Below, one piece after another: positions 16,200 through 29,137 of a stretch of DNA of 64,000 nucleotides. The stretch's first letter is position 1. Each line of letters opens with the position of its first letter. The translations under genes were made by a program, and so were the position numbers. Source of the DNA: Arthrobacter sp. zg-Y1171 (GTDB lineage Bacteria > Actinomycetota > Actinomycetes > Actinomycetales > Micrococcaceae); assembly GCF_025244845.1 (NCBI RefSeq), contig NZ_CP104264.1, positions 3,224,001-3,288,000 on the forward strand. The letters are read 5' to 3'. The notes beneath the pieces are model-generated. The model searched no databases, was not told the origin of the DNA, and saw only the letters and a program-made list of their open reading frames with translations.

Positions 16200-17954
16200 C
16201 TATTGCCGCGGATCGGGATTGCGCGGCTGCTCGCTGCCCATATCCGCAGCACCGAACAGTTTTTCCGCCGGCGAATTCGTGTCGGAGTTCGCGCGCGCCA
16301 TCAGTTCGGGATGGTGGAGGTCCAGCGCGGGCCGTTCCGAGCGGATCTTCGGCAGCGAGGTGAAGTTGTGCCGCGGCGGCGGGCAGGAAGTGGCCCACTC
16401 CAGCGATCCGCCGAAGCCCCACGGATCATCCACCTCGACCTTCTTGCCGTGCCGCCAGGTGCTGTAGACATTCCAGAAGAAGGGAATCATGGACAGCGCC
16501 AGGATGCCCGATCCGATGGTGGAGAGCTGGTTCATTCCGGCGAAGTTGTCCTCCACCAGGTAGTCGGCGTACCGCCGGGGCATCCCCAGCACGCCCAGCC
16601 AATGCTGGATCAGGAACGTGGTGTGGAAACCCAGGAAAAGCAGCCAGAAGTGGATCTTGCCGAGCCGTTCGTTCAGCATTTTCCCGGTGAATTTGGGCCA
16701 CCAGAAATAGAATCCCGCGAACATTGCAAAGACCACGGTCCCGAACACCACGTAGTGGAAGTGCGCCACCACGAAGTACGTGTCCGAGACGTGGAAGTCC
16801 AGCGGCGGGGAGGACAGGATGATGCCGGTCAGTCCGCCGAAGAGGAACGTGATCAGGAAGCCGATGCTCCAGAGCATGGGGGTTTCGAAGGTAATGGACC
16901 CCCGCCACATGGTGCCGATCCAGTTGAAGAACTTCACCCCGGTGGGCACTGCGATCAGCATGGTCATGAAGGAGAAGAAGGGCAGCATAACGGCGCCGGT
17001 CACGTACATGTGGTGCGCCCAAACGGTCATCGACAGGGCGGCGATGGCAATCGTGGCGAACACCAGGCCCTTGTAGCCGAAAATGGATTTCCGGCTGAAC
17101 ACCGGGAGGATTTCGGAGACGATGCCGAAGAACGGCAGCGCGATGATGTAGACCTCGGGATGGCCGAAGAACCAGAACAGGTGCTGCCAGAGGATGGAGC
17201 CGCCGCGTTCCGGGTTGAAGATGTCCGCCCCGAAGCGCCGGTCCGCGCCCAGGGCGAACAGTGCTGCGGCCAGGGGCGGGAACGCCATCAGGACCAGAAT
17301 CGCCGTCACGAGGGTGTTCCAGGTGAAGATCGGCATCCGCCACATGGTCATGCCGGGCGCGCGCAGGCAGATGATGGTGGTGACAAAGTTGACCGAGCCC
17401 AGGATGGTGCCGAAGCCGGATAACGCCAGTCCGAAGACCCACAGGTCACCGCCGAGGCCGGGGCTGAACGCGACGTTGGACAGCGGCGTATAGGCTGTCC
17501 AGCCGAAGGACGCGGTGCCCTGCGGGGTGATAAACCCGGACAGTGCAATCAGCGAGCCAAACAGGAAGAACCAGAATGCCAAGGCGTTCAGGCGCGGGAA
17601 CGCGACGTCGGGCGCCCCGATCTGCAGCGGCATGATCACGTTCGCGAAGCCGGCGAAAAGCGGAGTGGCAAACATCAGCAGCATGGCGGTGCCGTGCATC
17701 GTGAAGAGCTGGTTGTACTGCTCCCGCGTCTGCAGGATCTGCATCCCCGGTTCAAACAGCTCGGCGCGGATAATCAGTGCCATCACACCGGCCAGCGAGA
17801 AAAAGACGAAGGACGTGATCAGGTACATGTAGCCGATGGTCTTGTGGTCCGTGGAGGTGATCCAGTTGACGACGATCCGCCCCCTGGACACCGGCACCAC
17901 CCGGGGCGCTACAAACGTTCCGTCCGGTTCCGCGGTGTATTTCACTGTCGACAT
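16200..17954 (-). CDS. ctaD: Cytochrome c oxidase subunit I (aa3-type), isolated copy
   Basis: 584 residues from the ATG at 17954; an in-frame start at 17999 would add 15 non-conserved residues. Twelve membrane helices carry all metal ligands: low-spin haem His87 and His400, CuB ligands His265 (with cross-linked Tyr269 in FGHPEVY), His314 and His315, and high-spin haem His398 (AHFHYV). It reduces oxygen to water while pumping protons. No subunit II, III or qcr gene is adjacent. In actinobacteria such solitary ctaD genes are often additional copies that share CtaC/E encoded elsewhere. It ends in a long hydrophilic tail (about 510-584). I cannot see the main copy, so whether this is the only subunit I is unknown. 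Confidence 0.95.
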   Translation of the reverse strand: MSTVKYTAEPDGTFVAPRVVPVSRGRIVVNWITSTDHKTIGYMYLITSFVFFSLAGVMALIIRAELFEPGMQILQTREQYNQLFTMHGTAMLLMFATPLFAGFANVIMPLQIGAPDVAFPRLNALAFWFFLFGSLIALSGFITPQGTASFGWTAYTPLSNVAFSPGLGGDLWVFGLALSGFGTILGSVNFVTTIICLRAPGMTMWRMPIFTWNTLVTAILVLMAFPPLAAALFALGADRRFGADIFNPERGGSILWQHLFWFFGHPEVYIIALPFFGIVSEILPVFSRKSIFGYKGLVFATIAIAALSMTVWAHHMYVTGAVMLPFFSFMTMLIAVPTGVKFFNWIGTMWRGSITFETPMLWSIGFLITFLFGGLTGIILSSPPLDFHVSDTYFVVAHFHYVVFGTVVFAMFAGFYFWWPKFTGKMLNERLGKIHFWLLFLGFHTTFLIQHWLGVLGMPRRYADYLVEDNFAGMNQLSTIGSGILALSMIPFFWNVYSTWRHGKKVEVDDPWGFGGSLEWATSCPPPRHNFTSLPKIRSERPALDLHHPELMARANSDTNSPAEKLFGAADMGSEQPRNPDPRQ

Positions 17955-18137
17955 GGAACTATCCCGATCCGCCGAAGGGTACTGCCCTGCCAGGAACATC
18001 CGAGACTGTGCTTGGTATCGTATGGCGGCGGCGGACAGCCCGCCAGACCCCTGCGGGAATCAGCAGGCAGCGGCACGCGATGCGGCAGGCCCGTTCCGGA
18101 ACCGGTGCCGCCCGGAGGAAGGGCAAGGCACAATGCA

Positions 18138-18917
18138 ATGATGGACAACCAGACCCGTTCGACCGAAACACCTCCGCCCCTGACCGCCGTTATTACCGGG
18201 GCGGGTTCGGGGATCGGCCGTGCCACGGCCCGGGCTTTCCTGTCCGCCGGTTTCCGGGTGGTCCTGGCCGGCCGCCGGGAGGCGGAGCTGCAGGAAACCG
18301 CCGCCGGCTCCGAAGCGGCACTCGTGGTGCCCGCGGACATAACGGTGCCCGACGACGTCGAGCGGCTTTTCGCCGCGGCCGTCGGCGCATTCGGGCGGAT
18401 AGACGTGTTGTTCAACAATGCCGGGACGTTCGGTCCCACGGGCAGCATCGACGAGCTGAGCATCGAGGACTGGAACCGGACCCTGGCGGTCAACGTCACC
18501 GGCACCATGCTGTGTGCCGCTGCGGCCGTGCGGCACATGAAGGCCCAGTCCCCGCACGGCGGCCGGATCATCAACAACGGCTCGGTGTCGGCGCACACGC
18601 CCCGTCCACTTTCGGCGGCGTATACCGCGACCAAGCACGCGGTCACCGGCCTGACCAAGGCCATAGACCTGGACGGGCGCCCCTTCGGCATCACCTGCGG
18701 GCAGATCGACATCGGCAACGCCGCCACCGACCTGCTTGCGGGGATCGGCGGCGGGCAGGGGGCGCTGCAGGCCAACGGCACCCGGGCCGAGGAACCCTCG
18801 TTCCCCGCGGAGGAGGCCGCTGCCGCCGTACTGTTTATGGCCTCCGCCCCGGCGTCGGCCAATGTCCGCTCACTGCTGGTTACCGCGGCCGGGATGCCTT
18901 TCGGCGGCCGCGGCTAG
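18138..18917 (+). CDS. SDR-family oxidoreductase
   Basis: 259 residues of a classical short-chain dehydrogenase. The cofactor motif TGAGSGIG sits at about 19-26, NNAG at about 95-98, the catalytic Ser in [10 protein letters not shown], and the YTATK Tyr/Lys pair is present. An Arg-rich AGRREAE segment after the second strand suggests NADP(H) preference. Two adjacent ATGs (18138, 18141) are possible starts, and GGAGGAAGG lies about 15-20 bases upstream. The neighbours (ctaD divergent, chaB convergent) give no clue to the substrate. Confidence 0.88.
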   Translation: MMDNQTRSTETPPPLTAVITGAGSGIGRATARAFLSAGFRVVLAGRREAELQETAAGSEAALVVPADITVPDDVERLFAAAVGAFGRIDVLFNNAGTFGPTGSIDELSIEDWNRTLAVNVTGTMLCAAAAVRHMKAQSPHGGRIINNGSVSAHTPRPLSAAYTATKHAVTGLTKAIDLDGRPFGITCGQIDIGNAATDLLAGIGGGQGALQANGTRAEEPSFPAEEAAAAVLFMASAPASANVRSLLVTAAGMPFGGRG

Positions 18918-18927
18918 GGCCCCGCCG

Positions 18928-19350
18928 CTAGCTTTCCCGGGCCTTCCGGGTCTGCTTTTCGCTGGCCTTCTGCAGCGCCTCCACCAGCTCGTCCTTGGTC
19001 ATCTTCGAGCGGCCGGGAATGTCCAGCCGGGACGCGAGTTCGTACAAGTGCGCCTTGGACGCGTTGGCGTCCACTCCTCCGGCCGTGTCCTTGGACGAAG
19101 TACGCCCTTCGGCAGCACGGGCATCGGAGGGTCCTTTCTGCTCCTTTTCCTCCCAGTGGTCGCCCACTTTTTCGTGGGTGTGCTTGAGGGAGGCGTACGC
19201 CGTCCGGGCGGCCCGCTCGCCGTCGCCGTATTCCTCCACCGCGGAATCGTAGGTTTTGGCGAACGTGTTCTGAGCCTTGGAATCCGAGCGCTGCAGGGTC
19301 GAAGGCAGTTCGCTCTTCACTGCGCGGTCGTTCTTGCCGGTCTTAGGCAT
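18928..19350 (-). CDS. ChaB-family protein with C-terminal Rho-N/SAP-like domain
   Basis: 140 residues from the ATG at 19350 (AGGG 6 bases upstream; the alternative at 19356 lies too close to it). Residues about 10-70 match the ChaB domain: LPSTLQRSDSKAQNTFAKTY and YGDGERAARTAYASLKHTHEK. The C-terminal part AHLYELASRLDIPGRSKMTKDELVEAL is a Rho-N/SAP-like helical module seen in nucleic-acid-binding proteins. A Ser/Ala/Gly-rich linker joins the two. ChaB-like proteins are small and poorly understood; in actinobacteria they often behave as stress-associated proteins. No precise function can be assigned. Confidence 0.82.
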   Translation of the reverse strand: MPKTGKNDRAVKSELPSTLQRSDSKAQNTFAKTYDSAVEEYGDGERAARTAYASLKHTHEKVGDHWEEKEQKGPSDARAAEGRTSSKDTAGGVDANASKAHLYELASRLDIPGRSKMTKDELVEALQKASEKQTRKARES

Positions 19351-19410
19351 CGTCATCCCTGTCCGTAGATTTCCTTACGGTCTACCACCCTGCGCGGCAC
19401 GGGCTCAACC

Positions 19411-19461
19411 AAAAACTCCCCCGCGGCTTCCGGGCGATACCCGGAAGCGGCGGAGGAGTTT
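19411..19461 (-). terminator. Rho-independent terminator of the symporter gene
   Basis: A long imperfect stem built around GGCTTCCGGG / CCCGGAAGC with loop CGATA is flanked by AACTCC and GGAGTT. On the minus strand the stem runs into a T5 tract, as expected for termination of the gene ending at 19491. Confidence 0.88.
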
Positions 19462-19490
19462 GGCAGCAAGGGCACCTGCCCGACGCACGG

Positions 19491-21065
19491 TTACGCGGTG
19501 GCGGCGGCGGCCTCGATGTCGTCGTCGTCAATGCCCAGCATCTCCAGCTTTCCGCTCTTGCGGTCTGCCAGGTACTGCTTCATTTCCTTCTTGATCACGG
19601 GCAGCAGCAGGTACACGCCGAGCAGGTTCACGAACGCGCAGACAAAGAGCGCGGCGTCGGCGAAGCTGATGACCTGGCTGAAGGACAGGACGCAGCCGGC
19701 CACGGTGAAGAGCAGGAAGATGACCTTGTAGGCGATCTCGCGGCGCTTGCCGCGGCCGAAGAGGTACTCCCAGGACTTCAGGCCGTAGTAGGACCAGGTG
19801 ATCAGGGTGGAGTAGGCGAAGAGCGCCACGGCGATGGAGAGCACGATCGGGAACCACGGCAGGACGGTGGCGAACGCATCGGAGGTGAGGATGACGCCGT
19901 CGGGCGCGTCGCCTCCGGCCTGGACCTGGTCAATTCCTGCCTGCAGGCTGGGGGTGGAGGCCATGATGATGGCCAGGGCGGTCATGGTGCAGATGAGCAC
20001 GGTGTCCACCAGCGGTTCGAAGAGCGCCACGAAGCCTTCGCTGACCGGCCGGCGGGTCTTGACCGCCGAGTGGGCGATAGCTGCGGAACCGACGCCCGCC
20101 TCGTTCGAGAAGGACGCCCGCTGGAAGCCCACGATCATAACGCCTAAGATGCCGCCGGCGAAGCCCTCGGGACGGAACGCCCCCTCGATGATGGCGCCGA
20201 AGGCTGCCGGCACGTTCTCGAAGTTGACGATGATGACGAACAGGCAGGCCAGAATGTAGATGCCACCCATGGCCGGCACCAGCTTGGAAGTGGTGGCACC
20301 GATGGACTTGATGCCGCCGAGGATCACCACGGCCACCAGGGCCGCCAGGACCAGTCCGAAGATCAGGGCCGCGCCCGCGCTGCCGAGGAGACCGTCCTCG
20401 CCGCCGGTGACGTTCTGGATCTGCGCGAAGGTCTGGTTGGCCTGGAACATGTTGCCGCCGGCAATGCCGAAGATCAGGATCGCTACCGCAAAGATTCCGG
20501 TGAGGATCTTCGCGGGCCAGCGGCCCAGGCGCCGGAAGGCTACCGGCAGGTACTTGAACGGACCGCCGCTGATCGAGCCGTCTTCATGGACTTCGCGGTA
20601 CTTCACGCCGAGCGTGCATTCCGCGAACTTCGAGGCCATGCCCAGCAGGCCGGCCAGGATCATCCAGAAGGTTGCGCCGGGACCGCCCAGGGCCATGGCC
20701 GCACCGACGCCGGCGATGTTGCCGAGGCCGACTGTGCCGGACAGGGCGGAGGTAAGGGCCTGGAAATGCGGCACCTCCCCCGGATCATCCTTGGAGGAGA
20801 ATTTGCCGCGGACCACCTGGGTGGCCACCTTCAGTCCGCGGAACTGGATGAAGCCGAAGTAGAAAGTGAAGACGATGCCGGCGAGGATCAGCCAGGCGAC
20901 CACTACGGGGAAACTGAAGTCGCCGATGCTGACCGGGAAGAACACGATCCCGGAGAACACGGTGGTAATCGGTTCGAAAAAGGAGTTGACCGCGGAGTCG
21001 ATGGTGCCGAGCAACCCACCGTCCTCAGATGCCGGTGCCATGGAGACTGCCCGAGCTGCGTTCAT
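19491..21065 (-). CDS. Sodium:alanine/glycine symporter (AGCS family)
   Basis: 524 residues with about 11 membrane helices. AGCS landmarks are the PHFQALTSALSGTVGLGNIAGV segment, ALGGPGATFWMILAGLLGMASKF, and QRASFSNEAGVGSAAIAHS. The family takes up alanine or glycine with Na+. It lies directly after the gcv-glyA-sdaA operon on the same strand (107-base gap) and near CycA, fitting a glycine/alanine/serine utilisation block. The gap has its own dyads, so the gene may have its own promoter. The terminator at 19411-19461 ends the transcript. Confidence 0.93.
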   Translation of the reverse strand: MNAARAVSMAPASEDGGLLGTIDSAVNSFFEPITTVFSGIVFFPVSIGDFSFPVVVAWLILAGIVFTFYFGFIQFRGLKVATQVVRGKFSSKDDPGEVPHFQALTSALSGTVGLGNIAGVGAAMALGGPGATFWMILAGLLGMASKFAECTLGVKYREVHEDGSISGGPFKYLPVAFRRLGRWPAKILTGIFAVAILIFGIAGGNMFQANQTFAQIQNVTGGEDGLLGSAGAALIFGLVLAALVAVVILGGIKSIGATTSKLVPAMGGIYILACLFVIIVNFENVPAAFGAIIEGAFRPEGFAGGILGVMIVGFQRASFSNEAGVGSAAIAHSAVKTRRPVSEGFVALFEPLVDTVLICTMTALAIIMASTPSLQAGIDQVQAGGDAPDGVILTSDAFATVLPWFPIVLSIAVALFAYSTLITWSYYGLKSWEYLFGRGKRREIAYKVIFLLFTVAGCVLSFSQVISFADAALFVCAFVNLLGVYLLLPVIKKEMKQYLADRKSGKLEMLGIDDDDIEAAAATA

Positions 21066-21097
21066 TTGGTTCGAACCCCTGTTTCAAGTAAGTGTGC

Positions 21098-21136
21098 TGT
21101 CGAATGCGACAACATAGCCTCGCTTAACACAGGGGT
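21098..21136. promoter_or_regulatory. Dyad symmetry ahead of the AGCS symporter
   Basis: The gap contains TGTCG-AATG-CGACA (21098-21111). A more distant pair ACCCCTGT (21075-21082) / ACAGGGGT (21129-21136) can form a stem enclosing it. TATGTT on the minus strand (complement of 21111-21116) is a possible -10. It could be a promoter/operator of the symporter or an RNA stem in a read-through message. Confidence 0.4.
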
Positions 21137-21172
21137 ATCGCACAAATCACACGCTGTACGTGAGACAGCCGG

Positions 21173-22588
21173 TCAGCACTCCACCACATTCACGGCCAGC
21201 CCGCCGAGCGCGGTTTCCTTGTACTTGGAGCTCATATCGCGGCCGGTTTCCCGCATCGTCACAATGACTTCATCCAGCGAGACCCGATGTTCGCCGTCGC
21301 CCCAAAGTGCCATTTTGGCGGCATTGACAGCCTTCGCGGCGCCGATGGCGTTCCGCTCGATGCAGGGCACCTGCACCAGCCCGCCGATCGGATCGCAGGT
21401 CAGGCCGAGGTTGTGCTCCATGGCAATCTCGGCGGCGTTTTCCACCTGTTCCGGGGTACCGCCCAGGATTTCGGCCAGCCCGGCGGCGGCCATGGACGAC
21501 GCCGATCCCACCTCGCCCTGGCAGCCCACCTCGGCGCCGGAAATGGAGGCCTGCTCCTTGTAGAGCACCCCCACGGCGGCGGCGGCAAGCAGGAAGCGGA
21601 CCACGACGTCGTCGCGCTGCTCCGGTGTGGCGTTCTCCATGCCCGGACCGTAGTGGGTGGCGTAGAACATCACTGCGGGGATGATGCCCGCCGCGCCGTT
21701 GGTGGGGGCGGTGACTACGCGCCCGCCGGAGGCGTTTTCCTCGTTAACGGCCAGTGCCACGAGGTTCACCCATTCCTGCCAGAACTTCGGGTCCCGGTTC
21801 GGATCCTCGGCGCGCAGCCGGGTGTGCCAGGCCGGCGCACGACGGCGGACCTTCAGTCCGCCGGGCAGGAGGCCGGTGCGGCGGATGGCGGAGTTCTTGC
21901 ACTCCTCCATCACGTCGCGGATGTGCAGCAGGCCGGAGCGGATCTCCGCTTCGGTGCGGGAGGCCAGCTCGTTGGCCAGCATCACTTCGCTAATGCTCAG
22001 TCCGCTGCCGGTGCAGTGCTGCAGCAGCTCGACGGCGGTGCGGAAGGGGTACGGCAGGTCGGATTTGCTGGCCTCGAGTTCCAGGGCATCCGCCCGTTCT
22101 TCACCCTCGCGGACAATGAAGCCGCCGCCCACGGAGAAGAAGGTAGCGTCCCGCAGCACGGAGCCGTCGGCGGCCAGGGCGGCGAACTTCATGCCGTTGG
22201 TGTGCCGCGGCAGCACCGTCAGCGGGTGCAGCACGATGTCCGCCTCGCCGTACTCCAGCGGGCAGGCCACTGCACCGGGAACCTGCGCGCACAGCTGCAG
22301 TTTCCGGGTCGCCTCAATGTCGGCCAGCCGCTGCTCCACCTGTTCGGGCAGGATGAGTTCGGGGGCGAAGCCCTCCAGACCCAGCAGCACTGCAGTCATG
22401 GTGCCGTGGCCCCGGCCGGTCGCCGCGAGGGAACCGTACAGGTCCACCCTCAGGCCGGCGACGTCGGCCAGGCTGCCGGCGTCGACCAGCTCCGCCGCGA
22501 ACACGGCAGCGGCACGCATCGGCCCCACCGTGTGGGAGCTCGATGGGCCGATGCCCACGGTAAACAGGTCAAAAACGCCGACAGCCAA
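21173..22588 (-). CDS. sdaA: L-serine ammonia-lyase (serine dehydratase), single-chain [4Fe-4S] enzyme
   Basis: 471 residues, with fused beta and alpha domains. It converts L-serine to pyruvate and ammonia. The N-terminus [21 protein letters not shown] is the family signature. Cysteines for the iron-sulfur cluster occur in [18 protein letters not shown] and VPCIERNA. The last residue is Cys, as in type 2 enzymes where the C-terminal Cys tucks into the active site. It starts with TTG at 22588 (AGGAAG 7 bases upstream), 11 bases after glyA, so the operon links glycine cleavage and SHMT to serine deamination: glycine is turned into serine and then pyruvate. Confidence 0.95.
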   Translation of the reverse strand: MAVGVFDLFTVGIGPSSSHTVGPMRAAAVFAAELVDAGSLADVAGLRVDLYGSLAATGRGHGTMTAVLLGLEGFAPELILPEQVEQRLADIEATRKLQLCAQVPGAVACPLEYGEADIVLHPLTVLPRHTNGMKFAALAADGSVLRDATFFSVGGGFIVREGEERADALELEASKSDLPYPFRTAVELLQHCTGSGLSISEVMLANELASRTEAEIRSGLLHIRDVMEECKNSAIRRTGLLPGGLKVRRRAPAWHTRLRAEDPNRDPKFWQEWVNLVALAVNEENASGGRVVTAPTNGAAGIIPAVMFYATHYGPGMENATPEQRDDVVVRFLLAAAAVGVLYKEQASISGAEVGCQGEVGSASSMAAAGLAEILGGTPEQVENAAEIAMEHNLGLTCDPIGGLVQVPCIERNAIGAAKAVNAAKMALWGDGEHRVSLDEVIVTMRETGRDMSSKYKETALGGLAVNVVEC

Positions 22589-22599
22589 GGTAGTGCTTC

Positions 22600-23907
22600 C
22601 TAACGGTTTGCCGCAGCGGGGGCAGCAGCGAGATCCGCCACCTCCGGGTACAGCGGATGGGCCTGCGCGAGAGCGGTAACTCGTTCGCGCAGCGGTGCCA
22701 GATCGGTGTCCTCACCGGCGATGAGAGCCTGGGCAATGATGTCCGCGACTTCCCGGAATGCGTCTTCACCGAAGCCGCGGGTGGCCAGGGCGGGGGTGCC
22801 GATCCGCAGGCCCGAGGTCACCATGGGCGGCCGCGGATCGAACGGCACGGCGTTGCGGTTCACGGTGATGTCTATCTGCGCGAGACGGTCTTCGGCTTCC
22901 TGGCCGTTGAGGGCCGCATTGCGCAGGTCCACGAGCACCAGGTGCACATCCGTGCCGCCGGAGACCACCGAGATGCCGGCGGCAGCGACGTCGTCGGCCA
23001 GCAGGCGTTCGGCAAGGATCCGGGCGCCGGCGAGCGTGCGCTCCTGCCGCTCTTTGAACTCGGGGGTGGCTGCAATCTTGAAGGCTGTCGCCTTGCCGGC
23101 AATCACGTGTTCCAGCGGTCCGCCCTGCTGGCCCGGGAACACTGCAGAGTTGATCTTCTTGGCAATGTCGGCGTCGTTGGACAGGATGATGCCGCCGCGG
23201 GGACCGGCAAGGGTCTTGTGCGTGGTGGTGGTGACCACGTGGGCGTGGGGGACGGGGCTGGGGTGCAGTCCCGCGGCCACCAGACCGGCGAAGTGGGCCA
23301 TATCCACCATCAGGAAAGCACCCACCTCATCCGCGATGCGGCGGAATTCGGCGAAGTCCAGCTGGCGGGCGTAGGCGGACCAGCCGGCCACGATCAGCTT
23401 GGGCCGGTGTTCCTTGGCAAGGGCCTCTACTTCGGCCATGTCCACGCGGTGGTCCTCTTCGGACACGTTGTAGGGGACCACGTTGTAGAGCCGGCCGGAG
23501 AAGTTGATCTTCATGCCGTGCGTCAGGTGCCCGCCGTGCGCCAGGGACAGGCCCAGGATGGTGTCTCCGGGCCGGATCAGGGCGTGCATAACGGAGGCGT
23601 TGGCCTGCGCGCCGGAGTGCGGCTGGACGTTGGCGAAGCCCGCACCGAACAGGGACTTGGCGCGGTCGATGGCCAGCTGCTCAATGACGTCCACGAATTC
23701 GCAGCCGCCGTAGTAGCGCCGTCCCGGGTAGCCTTCGGCGTACTTGTTGGTCAGCACCGATCCCTGGGCTTCCATGACGGAAACGGCGGTGTGGTTCTCG
23801 GAGGCGATCATCTCCAGGCCCTGCTGCTGCCGGCGGAGCTCGTTGTCGATCTGCGCTGCGACCTCGGGGTCAACTACCGCGAGGGAGTCGTTGAGGTAAT
23901 CGCTCAC
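22600..23907 (-). CDS. glyA: Serine hydroxymethyltransferase
   Basis: 435 residues. This PLP enzyme interconverts serine and glycine with tetrahydrofolate. Motifs are [20 protein letters not shown] near the N-terminus, [18 protein letters not shown], and the PLP lysine segment [16 protein letters not shown]. The start is GTG at 23907, overlapping the gcvH stop (GTGA), so translation is coupled. Its position between gcvH and sdaA means the 5,10-methylene-THF made by glycine cleavage can be used immediately to convert a second glycine to serine. Confidence 0.97.
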   Translation of the reverse strand: MSDYLNDSLAVVDPEVAAQIDNELRRQQQGLEMIASENHTAVSVMEAQGSVLTNKYAEGYPGRRYYGGCEFVDVIEQLAIDRAKSLFGAGFANVQPHSGAQANASVMHALIRPGDTILGLSLAHGGHLTHGMKINFSGRLYNVVPYNVSEEDHRVDMAEVEALAKEHRPKLIVAGWSAYARQLDFAEFRRIADEVGAFLMVDMAHFAGLVAAGLHPSPVPHAHVVTTTTHKTLAGPRGGIILSNDADIAKKINSAVFPGQQGGPLEHVIAGKATAFKIAATPEFKERQERTLAGARILAERLLADDVAAAGISVVSGGTDVHLVLVDLRNAALNGQEAEDRLAQIDITVNRNAVPFDPRPPMVTSGLRIGTPALATRGFGEDAFREVADIIAQALIAGEDTDLAPLRERVTALAQAHPLYPEVADLAAAPAAANR

Positions 23908-24281
23908 AGTTCGCCGCCGTTCTTTTCCGCGTATTCCTCGGCGCTGAGCAGTGCGCCTTCACTCGTGGCATTAACGGTGAACAGCCAGCCGGCACCGTAC
24001 GGGTCCTCGTTCAGGAGGGCCGGATTGTCGATGGCCTCCTGGTTGATCTCCACGATCTCGCCGGACACCGGCGCGTAGAGATCCGAGACGGACTTGGTGG
24101 ACTCAACCTCGCCGCAGGTTTCGCCGGCGGTCACGGTGTCGCCGACGGCAGGAAGGTCAACATAGACGACATCGCCGAGGGCGTCTGCGGCGACAGCTGA
24201 AATGCCGACGCGGACGGGGCTCGAGGAGTCTACCCACTCGTGTTCGGCGGAATAGCGGAGTCCTGCGTTTACTTTGCTCAT
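23904..24281 (-). CDS. gcvH: Glycine cleavage system H protein
   Basis: 125 residues from the ATG at 24281. The frame extends 50 codons further upstream, but that extension is unlike any H protein. The protein carries the aminomethyl group between GcvP, GcvT and the lipoamide dehydrogenase. The lipoyl lysine is Lys63 in [13 protein letters not shown]. The N-terminal YSAEHEWV and C-terminal LLSAEEY motifs are standard. It is separated from gcvT by 318 structured non-coding bases, although the surrounding genes are tightly packed. Confidence 0.96.
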   Translation of the reverse strand: MSKVNAGLRYSAEHEWVDSSSPVRVGISAVAADALGDVVYVDLPAVGDTVTAGETCGEVESTKSVSDLYAPVSGEIVEINQEAIDNPALLNEDPYGAGWLFTVNATSEGALLSAEEYAEKNGGEL

Positions 24282-24599
24282 CTGTTTGCCTTTCGAAGCT
24301 GTGTCGGGTGCGTTCGGGTCTGGTTCAAAGTCTAGGCCGGGGCGTCGGAAGCGCGGCATTCTGCCGCCCTTAGCGTTCCAGATCCTGCCCTCCTCCTCGC
24401 AAGCTCGGAGAGGGGACCCTGGATCTTTCACTGCCTCGCTCGTTCCTCGTTCGGCGATGCGGGGCTACACGAACGCCGCGCCGCGCGCACCGTTCAAAGG
24501 TGTCAGAAACGTGCTCACCTACACACGTGAGCCGCTGTCTGTACCTTGCCCACAGCGTCACCCCGCGCCGCCGTCACAAGAATCTTTTTGTCTTGGGCG
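24282..24599 (-). other. 318-base structured spacer inside the gcv operon
   Basis: No convincing gene lies between gcvT and gcvH, on the same strand. The spacer contains GCGGCA-TTC-TGCCGC (24353-24367), a nested stem-loop with arms AGATCC/GGATCT (24380-24385, 24421-24426) enclosing CCCTC/GAGGG-type pairs, and GCTCAC-N8-GTGAGC (24513-24532). A CAAGA/TCTTG pair with an A-rich loop sits just after gcvT. The region could be a processing or attenuation site, an internal promoter for gcvH-glyA-sdaA, or a small RNA. It does not match the glycine aptamer consensus found upstream of gcvP. Confidence 0.5.
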
Positions 24600-25730
24600 T
24601 TACTGCTTGCTGCGCTTATAGAACGGAAGTTCCACAACCGTGAAGGGTTCGGGTTTGCCACGGAGGTCCACTGAGAGGGCCGTGCCGGGCTCCGTGAATG
24701 GCGTATCCACATAGGCGAGGGCGATAAGGAAGCCGAGGGTCGGGCTGGGAGCACCGGAGGTGACTTCGCCGATGACCGTTTCGCCGTCGCTGCTGAGGAC
24801 CGGATAGTGGCTGCGCGCCGAACGGCGGCCGGAGCCCTTGAGGCCCACGAGGCGGCGGGCCGGTCCGGCGGCCTTCCGGGCTTCGAGGGCGGCACGCCCC
24901 ACGAAGTTCCCCTCCTTGGAGAGGGCGACGACGGGCCCCAGGCCTGCGGCGTACGGGTCCGTGTCCAGCGTGAGCTCGTTGCCGTAGAGCGGCATCCCGG
25001 CTTCCAGACGGAGCGAATCGCGGCAGGCCAGACCCGCCGGAATCAGCCCCCGGTCCTCACCCGCAGCCAGCAGCGCAGACCAGAGGGCCGCGGCGTCGTC
25101 GTTGGAGACGTAGATCTCGAACCCGTCTTCGCCGGTGTACCCGGTGCGGGCCACGAGCAGGTCCAAGGTCCGCTCCCCCGCCCGGATGCCCACCGTGGCC
25201 GCGGCGTAGTACTTCATCCCGGTGACGGTCTCAGCCTGATCGGCGGGGACCAGGTCCAGCAGGATCGCTTCGGCCACCGGGCCCTGGACGGCAACCAGCG
25301 AGGTTTCCGCCGAGACATTGTTCACGGCGACGTCGAAGTCCTCGGCGCGGGACGCCAGTTCGGCGGCCACGGTGTCCGCGTTGCCCGCGTTGGGCACCAC
25401 CAGGTAGGAATCGTCGGCGAGCCGGTAGCTGATCAGGTCATCGATGATCCCGCCGTCGTTGTTGGTGATCAGCGAATACTTGGCGCGTCCCACCTTCACT
25501 GCGGAGAGTTTGCCGACCAGGGCGTAGTCCAGGAACGCCCCGGCGTCGGGCCCGGAGACCTCCACTTCACCCATGTGGGAGAGGTCGAACAGCCCGGCTG
25601 CGCTGCGCACGGCCTTATGTTCGGCCAACTCGGAGCTGTATTTCAGGGGCATCTGCCAGCCGCCGAAGTCGGTGAAGGAAGCGCCCAGCTGTTTGTGCGC
25701 CTCGTAGAGCGCCGTGTACTTCTCAGTCAT
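24600..25730 (-). CDS. gcvT: Aminomethyltransferase (glycine cleavage T protein)
   Basis: 376 residues. It transfers the methylene group from aminomethyl-lipoyl-GcvH to tetrahydrofolate, releasing ammonia. The N-terminal folate-binding domain has LGASFTDFGGWQMPL and LFDLSHMGEVEVSGPDA, the central part GYTGEDGFEIYV and GLACRDSLRLEAGMPLYGNE, and the C-terminal barrel GEVTSGAPSPTLGFLIALAYV. It follows gcvP by 12 bases with AAGGAAC before its ATG, so the two are co-transcribed from the riboswitch-controlled promoter. Confidence 0.97.
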   Translation of the reverse strand: MTEKYTALYEAHKQLGASFTDFGGWQMPLKYSSELAEHKAVRSAAGLFDLSHMGEVEVSGPDAGAFLDYALVGKLSAVKVGRAKYSLITNNDGGIIDDLISYRLADDSYLVVPNAGNADTVAAELASRAEDFDVAVNNVSAETSLVAVQGPVAEAILLDLVPADQAETVTGMKYYAAATVGIRAGERTLDLLVARTGYTGEDGFEIYVSNDDAAALWSALLAAGEDRGLIPAGLACRDSLRLEAGMPLYGNELTLDTDPYAAGLGPVVALSKEGNFVGRAALEARKAAGPARRLVGLKGSGRRSARSHYPVLSSDGETVIGEVTSGAPSPTLGFLIALAYVDTPFTEPGTALSVDLRGKPEPFTVVELPFYKRSKQ

Positions 25731-25742
25731 GGAATGTTCCTT

Positions 25743-28592
<2,850 letters not shown>

Positions 28593-28649
28593 GTGAGGCT
28601 CCAGGAAAGGCAGACGGGGGTACGTCGACGGCGACGGCTCCTCCCCGCT

Positions 28650-28845
28650 CTGTATTGGACCTGAGAGATTCCGCGGGTGTACTTCCGCTTGCACCGTCGG
28701 TGAGTTTCCGGCGCGGCCGGGAACTGCTTTCCAGAGTTGCCTCGCTGTGGCGGTACGGGGGCCTGAGAGATTCCCGGGGAGGGTTTGCTCCTACGGCGCC
28801 CGCCGATGCTGATGCGCATCCGGCGGGACTCTCCCGCCACGGCTG
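28650..28845 (-). promoter_or_regulatory. Tandem glycine riboswitch upstream of gcvP
   Basis: Read on the minus strand, aptamer 1 (about 28845-28755) has the conserved GGGAGAG strand, the CGCCGTAGGAGCAA core and the closing ATCTCTCAGGC. Aptamer 2 (about 28745-28650) has ACTCTGGAAAG, GACGGTGCAAGCGG and the closing ATCTCTCAGGT. Two aptamers in series joined by a short linker are the classical cooperative glycine riboswitch, usually switching the gcv operon on when glycine is high. The leader between aptamer 2 and the gcvP ATG is about 55 bases. It contains GGGGAGGAG, which could be masked or exposed by the switch. Confidence 0.93.
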
Positions 28846-29137
28846 ATAAAGGCATATTCAGTTGGAACTGCTGATGTGACACGGCCAACTTTAGCCTGCC
28901 CCCGGCAGCGCCTCAACCCTCAGACACGCCCGGGCGCGGGTGCCGGCTTCCGCCCGGGAAGCCTTCCGAACCCCCGTGTGACCTGCAACGTCACAGCTGC
29001 CTGAATTTGACGGGGCCTGTTAACGGCTTCCAAACTGAAATGTCGGCGGCAGCGCCAACATCCAGGTTTGCCTTATCGGGCGGCATAGGCGATTACGGCG
29101 GATGAGCTGCCGGCGGGTGCCTAAAAGAGAGATTTCA

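Noticed and set aside
24282..24431. A 50-residue N-terminal extension of GcvH
   Set aside because: No known H protein has it, the sequence is basic and low complexity, and a good start with a ribosome site lies at 24281.
28593..28694. An N-terminal extension of GcvP into the leader
   Set aside because: It would translate part of the second glycine aptamer; the ATG at 28592 gives the normal P-protein N-terminus.
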